From the NCBI GenBank assembly GCA_046295455.1, contig JBKBNI010000010.1, positions 22,352 through 86,351 on the forward strand: a stretch of 64,000 nucleotides of DNA, given 5' to 3'. Below are positions 44,157-52,919 of the stretch, one piece after another. Position numbers and translations under genes: made by a program. Each line of letters starts with the position of its first letter. Within the stretch, counting starts at the first letter, position 1. This stretch comes from Thermaurantimonas sp046295455 (GTDB lineage: Bacteria; Bacteroidota; Bacteroidia; Flavobacteriales; Schleiferiaceae). The notes beneath the pieces were generated by a model. That model was not told the DNA's origin and made no database searches. It saw nothing but the letters and a program-made list of their open reading frames with translations.

Positions 44157-47099
44157 TCACACGTCTGTGCGTTTTTTGATTCCGAGTTTTTCCATAGACT
44201 CAACTTCGATAGAATATACACCGTACTCTTCACACACGCGGCCACGGAGGCGATATACTCCCTTGCCACGGAAGGGATACTTCAGCGCTACTTGAGGAAA
44301 ATGCACACTATCGGCCCAACAGCCATCCACATCGATCCAGGTACCAAAGTACATGCGCTCACCTTTGGAAGTACGAGTCGGCTTGATGGTGACCAGATAT
44401 CCGTAGAAGTCAATCTCTTGTCCGAGGTAGCGGGGCAGGTCGTCAGACCTTATTGACTCGGCAGGGACTCCAAGGGCAAGTTCAAAAGGCGAACAGAGCG
44501 GAAAACCGAGCAACTCGATCTGGTCATAAGCCTCCTCGACGGGGTCGGTTTCAAGAGCGGGAAGAGTGAGGTCCATGGCCGGCTCCCGGAACAATGCCGG
44601 CTGCGCGCGATCGGGCTTCTCTCCCGTCAGCAGCCAATGAGCCTGCCAATAGAGCGCTTTCTTGTCTTGTCCTGTAAATCGGAAGGCGCCGGCTTTGATA
44701 AGGATTTTGAGCTGTTCGAGACCAGGATTTACCCGGCGATAGAAGTCTTCCAAACTGGTATAGAGGCCGTTTTTGTCGCGTTCGGCAAGCAGGCGCTCCA
44801 CGACAGGAGTCTCCATTGATTTGATCAGTCCTAAACCAAGCCACAGGGTGCGTCCGTCGATGCACGTGAGTACGCCACTGTGATTGACACAAGGCGGCTG
44901 TACCACAGCCCCGAGCATGCGGGCCTCGTGAATATACATTTCGGTGCTGTAGAATCCCCCGAAATTGTTGATGACCGCGCACATAAATTCAAGGGGATAA
45001 TGGGCCCGAAGATAAAGGCTCTGGTAGCTCTCCACGGCGAAGCTGGCCGAATGTCCCTTGGCAAAGGAATACCCTGCAAAACTCTCGATCTGGCGCCAGA
45101 CTTCGGCAGCCTCTTCGTCGGGATACCCTCTGTGACGACAGTTTTCGAAGAATCGGCTTTTGACCCGCTCAAACTCTTCTCGCGAACGGTACTTTCCGCT
45201 CATTCCCCGGCGCAGCACATCAGCCTCTTCAAGGGTAAGGCCGGCATAATAGTGTGCTACCTTGATGACGTCTTCCTGATAGACCATGACACCAAATGTT
45301 TCAGGCATGATATCGTATAAAATCGGATGCGCATCCCTGCGTGCCTCCGGAAACCGGTATCGGCGGATGTATTCGCGCATCATGCCGCTGCGCGCTACCC
45401 CCGGGCGGATGATGCTGCTGGCAGCGACCAGGCTGATATAGTCGGTACAGCCCATCTTTTTGAGTAGTTGGCGCATGGCAGGCGACTCTACATAGAAAGC
45501 GCCCATCGTACGCCCTTCCCTGAGCATCTGACTGATGGCCGGATCGGCCTTGAAGCGAGGGATATCGTGTATGTCGATCGCCTCACCGCGATTCTGGCGA
45601 ACGAGCTCTACGGCATCCCGTATGTGACCGAGCCCGCGCTGACTGAGTATGTCAAACTTATAGAGCCCGATATCTTCAGAAATATACATGTCAAACATGG
45701 TAGTGGGCAGTCCCTTAGGGGGAACAAATGTGGGGGTGTACCAATACATAGGTTTATCAGAGATGAGCACGCCCCCGGCATGTATGGTCAGGTGATTTGG
45801 ATAATCATGAAGATGCTGAGAATATCGAAGAATAATGCGGCCAATATCATCGATGGTGCCCGCCGATAAGTCCCCTTCAGCCAGCCGGTCAATCTCCTGC
45901 TTGGGCAGGCCAAAGACTTTTCCTAATTCGCGCACCACAGCTCTGTATTGGAATGTACTCACTGCCGCCAGCAGTGCCGTATGCCGGGTACCATGTCGTT
46001 TGAATATGTAGGAGAGCACTTCATCGCGGTCGCGCCAGCTGAAATCCAGGTCGAAGTCCGGGGGATTTTCGCGATAGAGATTGATAAAACGCTCGAAATA
46101 GAGATCCAACTCCATCGGGTCTACATCGGTGATACCCATGCAATATGCCACGAGGCTATTGGCACCACTACCTCTTCCTACGTGAAAAAATCCCCTATGT
46201 GTGGCAAAACGAACTACATCCCAGGCGATCAGATAGTAGCTCACAAATCCTTTTTGGACAATGATGTCATATTCCTTCTGGATGCGTGCACGCAGCTCGG
46301 GTGTTTCGTGGCCATAGCGTCGGATCAGTCCTTCTTCGGTGGCTTTTTGCAGGAGTTGCCAGTCGTCTTCAGCTGAAGTAGTGAAGACCCGCTTGTTTTG
46401 CATCTGTCCAAAGGTGTAGTGGAAGCAACAGGATTCCATCAGCCGCTCTTGTCGGCTGACCAGCTGCGGATGATTGCAGTACGCTTGCCGAAGCTCCTCA
46501 TCCGTATAAACACGAACTTCGGGTGAAGCCTGCTGCTCCGATGGAAGTTTGCTCAGAAGGCAGTTGAGGTCCACGGCCCGAAGCAATCGATGTGTATTGT
46601 AGTCGCGCTTATGCCGAAAAGCCATCACCGGCCAGGCAATCAGCTGCCCGGAATGATAGCGCCAGGGTGAAACACTCAGTACCACCAGGTCTTGCGGGCT
46701 GATTCCGATGTATTCGTGGGGTTGTGGAGAAAAAAACCAATCTCTTCGCAGCGGATACACCGCCAGGACACCCTCCAATGCGGGAGCACGCTTCGGAATC
46801 GGCTCTCCGGAGTGAAGGTAGCTGGTAAGCCATTCGTTGATGGCAGCGAATCCCGCCCAGGTCTGTGCCACCAATGTGAAGCGTCGTTCGACTCCCTGCC
46901 GCACATCGATGGCCGGTATCACCTGTACCCCACACTTCTGTCCGCGATGCATCATGTCAAATACGGCAGAGGTACTATTGATATCGGCGACCACCAACTT
47001 GTGAAAACCCTGATCTGCTGCATACTGTACCCACCAGTCATCCTGTACCACTCCGTATCTGAGCGAGTACCAGGTCATCACTATAGGTGTTGGTTTCAT
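44157..47099 (-). CDS. Short DNA polymerase III alpha-type polymerase (DnaE paralogue)
   Basis: A 980-aa C-family polymerase. The palm carries PPDFDLDF at 346-353 with the two catalytic Asp (348 and 350) and GRGSGANS at 308-315. The fingers, helix-hairpin-helix region and an OB fold (about 890-975) follow. The N-terminal PHP domain is altered: where active relatives have HxH, it reads MTWYSLRYG, so this PHP cannot use the usual metal set. At 980 aa it is shorter than replicative Bacteroidota DnaE and resembles the DnaE2/ImuC class used in translesion synthesis, but no imuA or imuB is adjacent. Confidence 0.88.
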   Translation of the reverse strand: MKPTPIVMTWYSLRYGVVQDDWWVQYAADQGFHKLVVADINSTSAVFDMMHRGQKCGVQVIPAIDVRQGVERRFTLVAQTWAGFAAINEWLTSYLHSGEPIPKRAPALEGVLAVYPLRRDWFFSPQPHEYIGISPQDLVVLSVSPWRYHSGQLIAWPVMAFRHKRDYNTHRLLRAVDLNCLLSKLPSEQQASPEVRVYTDEELRQAYCNHPQLVSRQERLMESCCFHYTFGQMQNKRVFTTSAEDDWQLLQKATEEGLIRRYGHETPELRARIQKEYDIIVQKGFVSYYLIAWDVVRFATHRGFFHVGRGSGANSLVAYCMGITDVDPMELDLYFERFINLYRENPPDFDLDFSWRDRDEVLSYIFKRHGTRHTALLAAVSTFQYRAVVRELGKVFGLPKQEIDRLAEGDLSAGTIDDIGRIILRYSQHLHDYPNHLTIHAGGVLISDKPMYWYTPTFVPPKGLPTTMFDMYISEDIGLYKFDILSQRGLGHIRDAVELVRQNRGEAIDIHDIPRFKADPAISQMLREGRTMGAFYVESPAMRQLLKKMGCTDYISLVAASSIIRPGVARSGMMREYIRRYRFPEARRDAHPILYDIMPETFGVMVYQEDVIKVAHYYAGLTLEEADVLRRGMSGKYRSREEFERVKSRFFENCRHRGYPDEEAAEVWRQIESFAGYSFAKGHSASFAVESYQSLYLRAHYPLEFMCAVINNFGGFYSTEMYIHEARMLGAVVQPPCVNHSGVLTCIDGRTLWLGLGLIKSMETPVVERLLAERDKNGLYTSLEDFYRRVNPGLEQLKILIKAGAFRFTGQDKKALYWQAHWLLTGEKPDRAQPALFREPAMDLTLPALETDPVEEAYDQIELLGFPLCSPFELALGVPAESIRSDDLPRYLGQEIDFYGYLVTIKPTRTSKGERMYFGTWIDVDGCWADSVHFPQVALKYPFRGKGVYRLRGRVCEEYGVYSIEVESMEKLGIKKRTDV

Positions 47100-47322
47100 T
47101 TGAGTTTTGATATTTTTATTACCAAATTAATGTCAACAATATAATCATTTTAACACAATACCCACCTTGGCAGGATGAAAAGGATGATGATTTTTTTTTT
47201 ATGATAAAAGCATGGTGAGGCCGGGGCAAAATCGGTACAATTTGAAATCAATCGGTTTGTGGGTCAAACAGTTGGTATTTTTGAATCGATCTATTTACTA
47301 TTGACTCCCAAATTGGATTGAA

Positions 47323-48333
47323 ATGCTTCTATACAACATCTTCACAGACCATTCCGCTGATGCGGCTCAGATATATATGCAATCCGCACTGCCGGATTCA
47401 TGGCAGGATGAACTTAAACGCGGCTCCTGGTTTCGAATTTTTCTCCCAAAATCCCTGAAGGGAGACCAACTCTCACTTCCTGAAGGATTAGACGTGCTCT
47501 ATCGCACGGCTAAAATCAACGGCAGCCTGGGCTGGAGGATCAATCTGGGCGCCGGAGCGGGATTTTTCGCCGGAAGCATGTCGAGGCAAACTGCCGAAAG
47601 CGTCTATGGGAAGGAGGGCGCAGTAGTAGCCGGCAGTGGTGCCGTGGGCGGCCGAGCTACAAGACTGCCAATGGGCTGGAAAATTTCGGGACGATGGGAC
47701 TATTGCACCGGGGCTCTATCGGCTACTGCCTTTACGGTCAATGCGAGCTTGCCCAACGGCGAAGTCCGCACGTTTGTCCTGCGGCCGGATCAAGTCACTA
47801 TCCACAGGCACTGGCCCTACTGGGCGCTAAAGGCTTCGGAAACGTATGCCATCGAAGTCTCTGGTACGCAGGTGCCCTTTGAATACAGTTTTTCCATTGG
47901 CTATACCAACCATTTTCCGGATTATAACCTGTATAATCTCGACTTTATGCTCTTTGCCCGATTTTGCATGGCAGCATCCCTCCTGGGTATGGCTTCGGGA
48001 TTTCTCGAGGCTTTTCGAAAGGGTATAAATTCCAAAGGCGCTGCTGCGCAACTGCCGGATTCACACACGAGGGACTTCGAACAGTACCTCTCAGTCTTCA
48101 AAAACAATCTGTGGAATCTGGCCGATTCCTCGATGAAGCTCACACGTGCATCAGAACAAAGGTCTCTGCACTCTGCCCTAACAAAGCTCATTACCCGCAT
48201 TAAACCTCTGATGGAGGTCAAATCTCTGGAGATGATTCGGCTCGTTGGCATGGAAGCCTTCAGCGAATACAGTGAGATGCACCACAAATGGCGCGATTAT
48301 CTGCTGGCCGGCCAGCACTTCTTGTACAAGTGA
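47323..48333 (+). CDS. Acyl-CoA-dehydrogenase-fold flavoprotein, distant
   Basis: A 336-aa protein that follows the acyl-CoA dehydrogenase plan loosely: a helical N-terminal part with LDVLYRTAKINGSLGWRINL, a central beta domain (LPMGWKISGRWDYCTGA, the region that holds flavin in the family) and a helical C-terminal part (FMLFARFCMAASLLGMASGFLEAF). It is closer to the flavin monooxygenase side of the family than to true fatty-acyl dehydrogenases. It is single-gene, divergent from dnaE and convergent with phoH. Substrate unknown. Confidence 0.65.
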   Translation: MLLYNIFTDHSADAAQIYMQSALPDSWQDELKRGSWFRIFLPKSLKGDQLSLPEGLDVLYRTAKINGSLGWRINLGAGAGFFAGSMSRQTAESVYGKEGAVVAGSGAVGGRATRLPMGWKISGRWDYCTGALSATAFTVNASLPNGEVRTFVLRPDQVTIHRHWPYWALKASETYAIEVSGTQVPFEYSFSIGYTNHFPDYNLYNLDFMLFARFCMAASLLGMASGFLEAFRKGINSKGAAAQLPDSHTRDFEQYLSVFKNNLWNLADSSMKLTRASEQRSLHSALTKLITRIKPLMEVKSLEMIRLVGMEAFSEYSEMHHKWRDYLLAGQHFLYK

Positions 48334-48415
48334 TTTTTATGGAGATCCATTGGCGATGACCGCTCCTTGCACAGTGCGCTCGGGATGGCGTTCAAAAAAA
48401 CATCTCCGCCTTGTT

Positions 48416-49792
48416 TCAAAGCAATTCATTGGCCAGATTAGCCAATTCAGAGCGCTCGCCTTTTTCGAGGGCTATATGGGCAAAGAGTTTCTGACCGCGC
48501 AGTTTATGGATCATATAGGACAACCCATTTGATTGCTCATCAAGGTAAGGTGTATCGATCTGAAAAATGTCTCCTGTAAAGACGATTTTGGTATTCTCCC
48601 CTGCACGGGTAATGATGGTTTTAATCTCATGTGGGGTTAGATTTTGCGCTTCATCGACGATAAAGAAGATGTTGGAAAGACTGCGACCGCGGATGTAGGC
48701 AAGTGGTGTGATCACGATTTTTTCATTTTCGACCATCTCATCCAAGGCTTTGGCTTCCTTGTCTTTCTCTTCCCATTGGTTTTTGATGAACTTCAGGTTG
48801 TCCCAGAGGGGCTGCATGTAGGGGTTGATTTTTGCTTTCATATCTCCTGGCAGATAGCCTATGTCCTTATTGCTCAAGGGCACAATAGGCCGCGCGAGAT
48901 AGATCTGCCGGAATTCTCGACGCTGCTCCAGCGCAGCGGCCAGGGCGAGGAGGGTTTTACCTGTACCGGCGACTCCGGATATAGCCACGAGCTTAATTTC
49001 TTTGTTGAGCAGGGCATGAATGGCAAATGCCTGTTCGGCATTTCTGGGTTTTATGCCGTAGGCACTGTGCTTAGGCACGTGATCCAGATGTGAATTAAAT
49101 CCATTGAAATACGCAAGGGCAGTATTCCGGGTGGAGCGAAGTATAAAAAACTGGTTTACTTCAGGTTTGAAAAGTTTGCGTCTTTTCTGAATTTTTTCCA
49201 ACTCTACACTGCCGGTCTGATAAAGCGCATCTATGATTTCAGGTACAAATCCATCCACTTCGGATTTTCCGGTATATAAGTTTTCAAGGTCTTTGATTTT
49301 ACCGGTTTCATAATCTTCTGCCTCTATGTCGAGTGCTTTCGCTTTTAGGCGCAGATTTATGTCTTTGGTCACCAGAATCACCCGCCGGGTAGGTTCCTCT
49401 TTTTTCAGATTGATACAGGCATTCAGAATCTGATGATCCATTTTATTGCCCATATACACGCGATTGGCATCTACTTCGCCCCCCACAGCATTCATGATAA
49501 CTTTGAAACTGCCTTTCTTACCTCCATTCAGAGATATCCATTCGGTGAGACTTTTATCCTTGGATTTACGATCGAGAAACCGGATAAATTCTCGTGCTTC
49601 AAAGTTTTTGGTATCATTTCCCTTTTTAAATTCATCCAACTCTTCCAATACTGTGATGGGGATGGCAACATCGTGCTCCTGAAAGTTTTGGATGGAATTA
49701 TGGTCATAGAGAATGACTGATGTGTCGAGCACAAAAATCTTTTTTTTGGAGGAAAGAGTTTTTTTTGAGGGGGTTTTGGCAGATGCGGCCAT
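48416..49792 (-). CDS. PIN-PhoH fusion protein (PhoH2-like)
   Basis: A 458-aa protein with an N-terminal PIN domain (about 18-150: VLDTSVILYDHNSI with the first acidic residue, then EELDEFKKG) and a C-terminal PhoH ATPase (about 240-450: Walker A AISGVAGTGKTLLAL, Walker B VDEAQNLTPHEIK, and KIVFTGDIFQID). Fused proteins of this kind in other bacteria are RNA helicase-ribonucleases. It stands alone between two unrelated genes. Confidence 0.93.
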   Translation of the reverse strand: MAASAKTPSKKTLSSKKKIFVLDTSVILYDHNSIQNFQEHDVAIPITVLEELDEFKKGNDTKNFEAREFIRFLDRKSKDKSLTEWISLNGGKKGSFKVIMNAVGGEVDANRVYMGNKMDHQILNACINLKKEEPTRRVILVTKDINLRLKAKALDIEAEDYETGKIKDLENLYTGKSEVDGFVPEIIDALYQTGSVELEKIQKRRKLFKPEVNQFFILRSTRNTALAYFNGFNSHLDHVPKHSAYGIKPRNAEQAFAIHALLNKEIKLVAISGVAGTGKTLLALAAALEQRREFRQIYLARPIVPLSNKDIGYLPGDMKAKINPYMQPLWDNLKFIKNQWEEKDKEAKALDEMVENEKIVITPLAYIRGRSLSNIFFIVDEAQNLTPHEIKTIITRAGENTKIVFTGDIFQIDTPYLDEQSNGLSYMIHKLRGQKLFAHIALEKGERSELANLANELL

Positions 49793-50000
49793 TGAAATCG
49801 GATTTGTAGTATAATGGCTAAGGTATTTTTTTGAGCTCGGCGATAGATTGATGCAGGCAAATTGTTTTAAACAAAATATTCACACCTTATTGAAATTTCG
49901 GATTAACTCTTTTGAATTAAGTGACTTAAGTTCTATATGTTTGCCTGCTGACAGAAGACTTTTGAAGTCTGTTATTAACATTATCCCTGCCAGATTCAAC

Positions 50001-51617
50001 ATGAATAAAATTATTATGACAGGCATATGGATTGCCTTAATGATGCTTTCAAGACACGCAGCTGCGCAAGGGGAATTGAACTATCACGTTGTATTAAATC
50101 CGATATCTGTTTCAAATCTCCCGGGATTGCATTCGTTTGCTTTTGGACAACATCAAGGCCATTGGCTGGTCATCGGCGGCCGAAAGGATGGCCTGCATGC
50201 ACGACAACCTTTCAATGCATTTCCAGCCTCAATGAACAATACCGACCTGTATGTGATTGACCCAACGACCAAACAGTTTTGGACAGCTTCGGTCTCCAGT
50301 CTTCCTACTACCATCCGTGAGCAATTGCAGTCTACCAATATGAACTTCCATCAGGCCGGGGATACCCTCTACATAGTGGGTGGATATGGTTTTGCAGCCT
50401 CGGTCAATGGTCATATTACCTTTCCATATCTGACTACCATCTCGGTTTCCGGTGTGATTCAAGCCATTAAAAACAATCAGCCTTTGGGCTCTTTCTTTAA
50501 GCAGATTCAGGATACACTATTTGCTGTCACGGGTGGGCATCTTAGGAAATTGCAAGACACGTTTTACCTGGTGGGAGGACATTTGTTTAACGGTCGGTAT
50601 AACCCCATGAACAATCCCACCTTCACCCAACGGTACACCAATCAGATTCGGAAATTCACAGTCAATAACTCTGGCAACCAACTCAGCTTTGGAAATGTAT
50701 CGGCCATCACAGATCCCATTCATTTGCGAAGGAGAGATTACAATCTTGTGCCGCAGATCTACCCAAATGGAAAACAGGGATTGATGATTAGCTCGGGTGT
50801 ATTTCAGATGAATGCCGATCTGCCGTTTTTGTATCCAGTCGATATTGTGGATTCCGGTTACTTTCCAAAGACCGATTTCAATCAATATCTCAGCAACTAT
50901 CACAGTGCCGTACTACCTCTTTTCGACAGTTCTGCCAATCGCATGTACTCAGTTTTTTTTGGCGGAATGAGTCAATATTACTTTCAAAACGGGCAAATGA
51001 TTCAGGACAATCAGGTGCCCTTTGTTCGCACAATAAGTTATGTGACCCGCGATGCCAATGGACAAATGAACGAGTATAAACTCCCCAACGAGATGCCCTC
51101 ACTCAAAGGGGCTTCTGCCGAATTTATTCTCAATCAATCGGTTCCCCACTATTCCAATGAAGTGGTCAAACTACACCTACTCAGCCAGGACAGTACACTT
51201 GTAGGATATATTTTCGGTGGCATCCAGAGTACAGCCCTCAATCCGTTTGCAAACAATCAAACAAATCTCACATCAGCTGATCCATCAATCTATGAGGTCT
51301 GGCTGGTAAAAAAACAAACAATAGGAATACCAGACGAAAAATTACCCGGTGAAAATCCGTTTTCTATCGATGTGTACCCCAATCCATTCAAAAAGGAATT
51401 TGTCCTGTCTTTTGTAGCTGAGAATCCCATAGAGTTTCGGTATTACATATCCAATGCAAAGGGGCAGCTTCTGTTTGGCTCGGAAAAGCTTTTCGGTCGT
51501 ATTGGCAAAAACAATGTTGAAATCAAAGTGCAGCCGGGATCCATGGATAAAGAACTCTTGCTTACCGTCGTATTTGACAACAAATTTTATGTAGTGAAAA
51601 AAGTGCTTTGCAAGTGA
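50001..51617 (+). CDS. Kelch-repeat secreted protein with T9SS sorting tail
   Basis: The frame is open from 49848, but the ATG at 50001 starts a clear signal peptide (MNKIIMTGIWIALMMLSRHAAAQ), giving 538 aa. Kelch-like blades repeat through the body (WLVIGGRKDG, YIVGGYGF, YLVGGHLFNG, VFFGGMSQY, YIFGGIQS). The last 85 residues form a type A T9SS sorting domain (IDVYPNPFKKEF...KKVLCK), so it is exported through the type IX system and probably cell-surface attached. Function unknown. It marks the last core-like gene before the island. Confidence 0.88.
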   Translation: MNKIIMTGIWIALMMLSRHAAAQGELNYHVVLNPISVSNLPGLHSFAFGQHQGHWLVIGGRKDGLHARQPFNAFPASMNNTDLYVIDPTTKQFWTASVSSLPTTIREQLQSTNMNFHQAGDTLYIVGGYGFAASVNGHITFPYLTTISVSGVIQAIKNNQPLGSFFKQIQDTLFAVTGGHLRKLQDTFYLVGGHLFNGRYNPMNNPTFTQRYTNQIRKFTVNNSGNQLSFGNVSAITDPIHLRRRDYNLVPQIYPNGKQGLMISSGVFQMNADLPFLYPVDIVDSGYFPKTDFNQYLSNYHSAVLPLFDSSANRMYSVFFGGMSQYYFQNGQMIQDNQVPFVRTISYVTRDANGQMNEYKLPNEMPSLKGASAEFILNQSVPHYSNEVVKLHLLSQDSTLVGYIFGGIQSTALNPFANNQTNLTSADPSIYEVWLVKKQTIGIPDEKLPGENPFSIDVYPNPFKKEFVLSFVAENPIEFRYYISNAKGQLLFGSEKLFGRIGKNNVEIKVQPGSMDKELLLTVVFDNKFYVVKKVLCK

Positions 51618-51899
51618 CCCTAATCCTGGCGCCCTGAGGCCAGATTGCCTTTAAATCCTGCCATTTCAAGAAAGCCGAATGAATCACTTCAAGAGATCCA
51701 CTTCTGGTAATTACTTAGTCAAGTGCCGGTGTTGGCTACTGCGCAAATACAGGTAGAACCAGACAATATTCCTTCCACCGACCGCCAGGAATTTAGAATA
51801 AAGCAAAATCCCGGTAGAATAACCAGCATCCGGGGACAACAGCTCCGGTTTATTTTATGAACTAGTTCAAACCAAAGGACCGAAAGCACCAGAGTGTTG
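51618..51899. other. Gene-free junction between core region and island
   Basis: About 280 bases with no usable reading frame and no RNA gene. It lies between the last core-like gene and the first repeat of the island; it may be decayed sequence. Confidence 0.45.
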
Positions 51900-51924
51900 A
51901 CTCAACACTACACTTGTGTACATG

Positions 51925-52200
51925 CTCAATGCTCCAGGTTTGCACGTCACCCCGCCTGAGGCAAAACCGCTGTTAGCAGATGGCGTTCTGTCCACCATGT
52001 CAAGTTGCGCTACCTTTTTGTTTACGCTCTGAACTATCAAAATGCTTGTCTGTCGTGGGTTGTGCATTGAAAAAAAATTAAAACACCCAAAGGTGTGAGT
52101 AAAAAAATTGAATTCCTGATTGGGTTGTTATAAGCACACTCTTTACCAAGTTTTGGTCTGGGCGTGGGCTTGTAGAGGTTTGCAAATGAGTGTGCTTATG
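51925..52200. repeat. Island repeat R1 (partial core plus tail)
   Basis: The right box GTTAGC is at 51972-51977. Only the right part of the core is recognisable (TTTGCACGTCA..., GGCAAAACCGCTGTTAGC). The following 220-base tail is nearly the same as the tail of R3 at 59589-59830: both contain GATGGCGTTCTGTCC, CATGTCAAGTTGC, GCTTGTCTGTCGTGGGTTG, a small hairpin (ACACC/GGTGT, 52083-52096) and TAAGCACACTC. It ends beside the stop codon of the pinwheel gene. Confidence 0.8.
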
Positions 52201-52211
52201 TGTGTCGGATT

Positions 52212-52802
52212 TTAGATTTCATCACCTTGTTTTAAATAATAACCGACTACATTCAAACTTTCATCTTTCCGATAGTATTCTGCATCTTGAAGTTTTACTT
52301 GGTTCAATTTCTTTATCTTAGTCATAAAGCTATTGTCCTTCTGTTTCATCACCTGAACGCCTTTTGTCGTTCTAGTGCTAACTGGATTAATTTTACTTGT
52401 ATTGAATAACACTACTTTGTTAATGCTGCTTATTGCTACTAAGTCAATATCGTTCTCGATATGCTCAATGAATATCAATTTTGATTCATCACTATAAGCA
52501 TTTTTAAGTTTCTTTCGGTTGTGTTCGGTTTGAAAAGCTGTCATTGAAATTTTACCAGCCTTTCCATTTTGAAATGCTACTATCAAATATCCTGAATAAC
52601 TTTTTGTTCCAGTGAAGTATATTGGCTTTTCTCCTTCTTCAAATTCAATTTGTGAAATGACTTGCGATAGACTCGTCAATCCTCTATTTGAAACCTTGTA
52701 AACATTATGCTGCGAAGTGAAAACTAAAATTTCAGGAAATGAAAACAAGTCGGACGCTGTTTTCATTTTAGTTGGTTGCACTACATCATTCGTAAAAGAC
52801 AA
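52212..52802 (-). CDS. Gyrase-A C-terminal-like beta-pinwheel protein (in-frame remainder of the upstream helicase gene)
   Basis: A 196-residue segment if started at the TTG at 52802. It reads like blades of the GyrA/ParC C-terminal DNA-wrapping pinwheel: ILVFTSQHNVYKVSNRG, GYLIVAFQNGKAGKISM, DLVAISSINKVVLFN and STRTTKGVQVMK. It lacks all gyrase catalytic parts. Between the TAG of the helicase (52919-52917) and this TTG there are 38 more codons without a stop in the same frame (beginning ETVIEITEIVEPVTQTE), with no ATG. The simplest reading is that helicase, nuclease and pinwheel were one chain and a TAG now divides them. A separately started gene from TTG 52802 or ATG 52766 is the alternative. 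Confidence 0.6.
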   Translation of the reverse strand: MSFTNDVVQPTKMKTASDLFSFPEILVFTSQHNVYKVSNRGLTSLSQVISQIEFEEGEKPIYFTGTKSYSGYLIVAFQNGKAGKISMTAFQTEHNRKKLKNAYSDESKLIFIEHIENDIDLVAISSINKVVLFNTSKINPVSTRTTKGVQVMKQKDNSFMTKIKKLNQVKLQDAEYYRKDESLNVVGYYLKQGDEI

Positions 52803-52916
52803 TGCAGTTTGGGTTTCGTTTCTAAATAAATCTTGTTGTGTAACTTTTTTTTGGCGAACAACCGTTTCCGTTTGTGTTACGGGTTCAACTATCTCAGTAA
52901 TTTCAATAACTGTTTC

Positions 52917-52919
52917 CTA
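52917..52919 (-). other. In-frame TAG between helicase-nuclease and pinwheel
   Basis: The codon after NYQFNEQ is TAG; the next codons (GAA ACA GTT ATT ...) continue in the same frame through the whole pinwheel segment to 52212. A one-base change from CAG, GAG or AAG would explain it. Confidence 0.8.

Noticed and set aside
44157..47099. ImuA-ImuB-DnaE2 mutagenesis cassette
   Set aside because: Neither imuA nor imuB lies on either side; only the polymerase is present.
51867..52067. 66-aa minus-strand reading frame
   Set aside because: It lies within repeat R1 with no protein-like composition or conservation of frame against R3.
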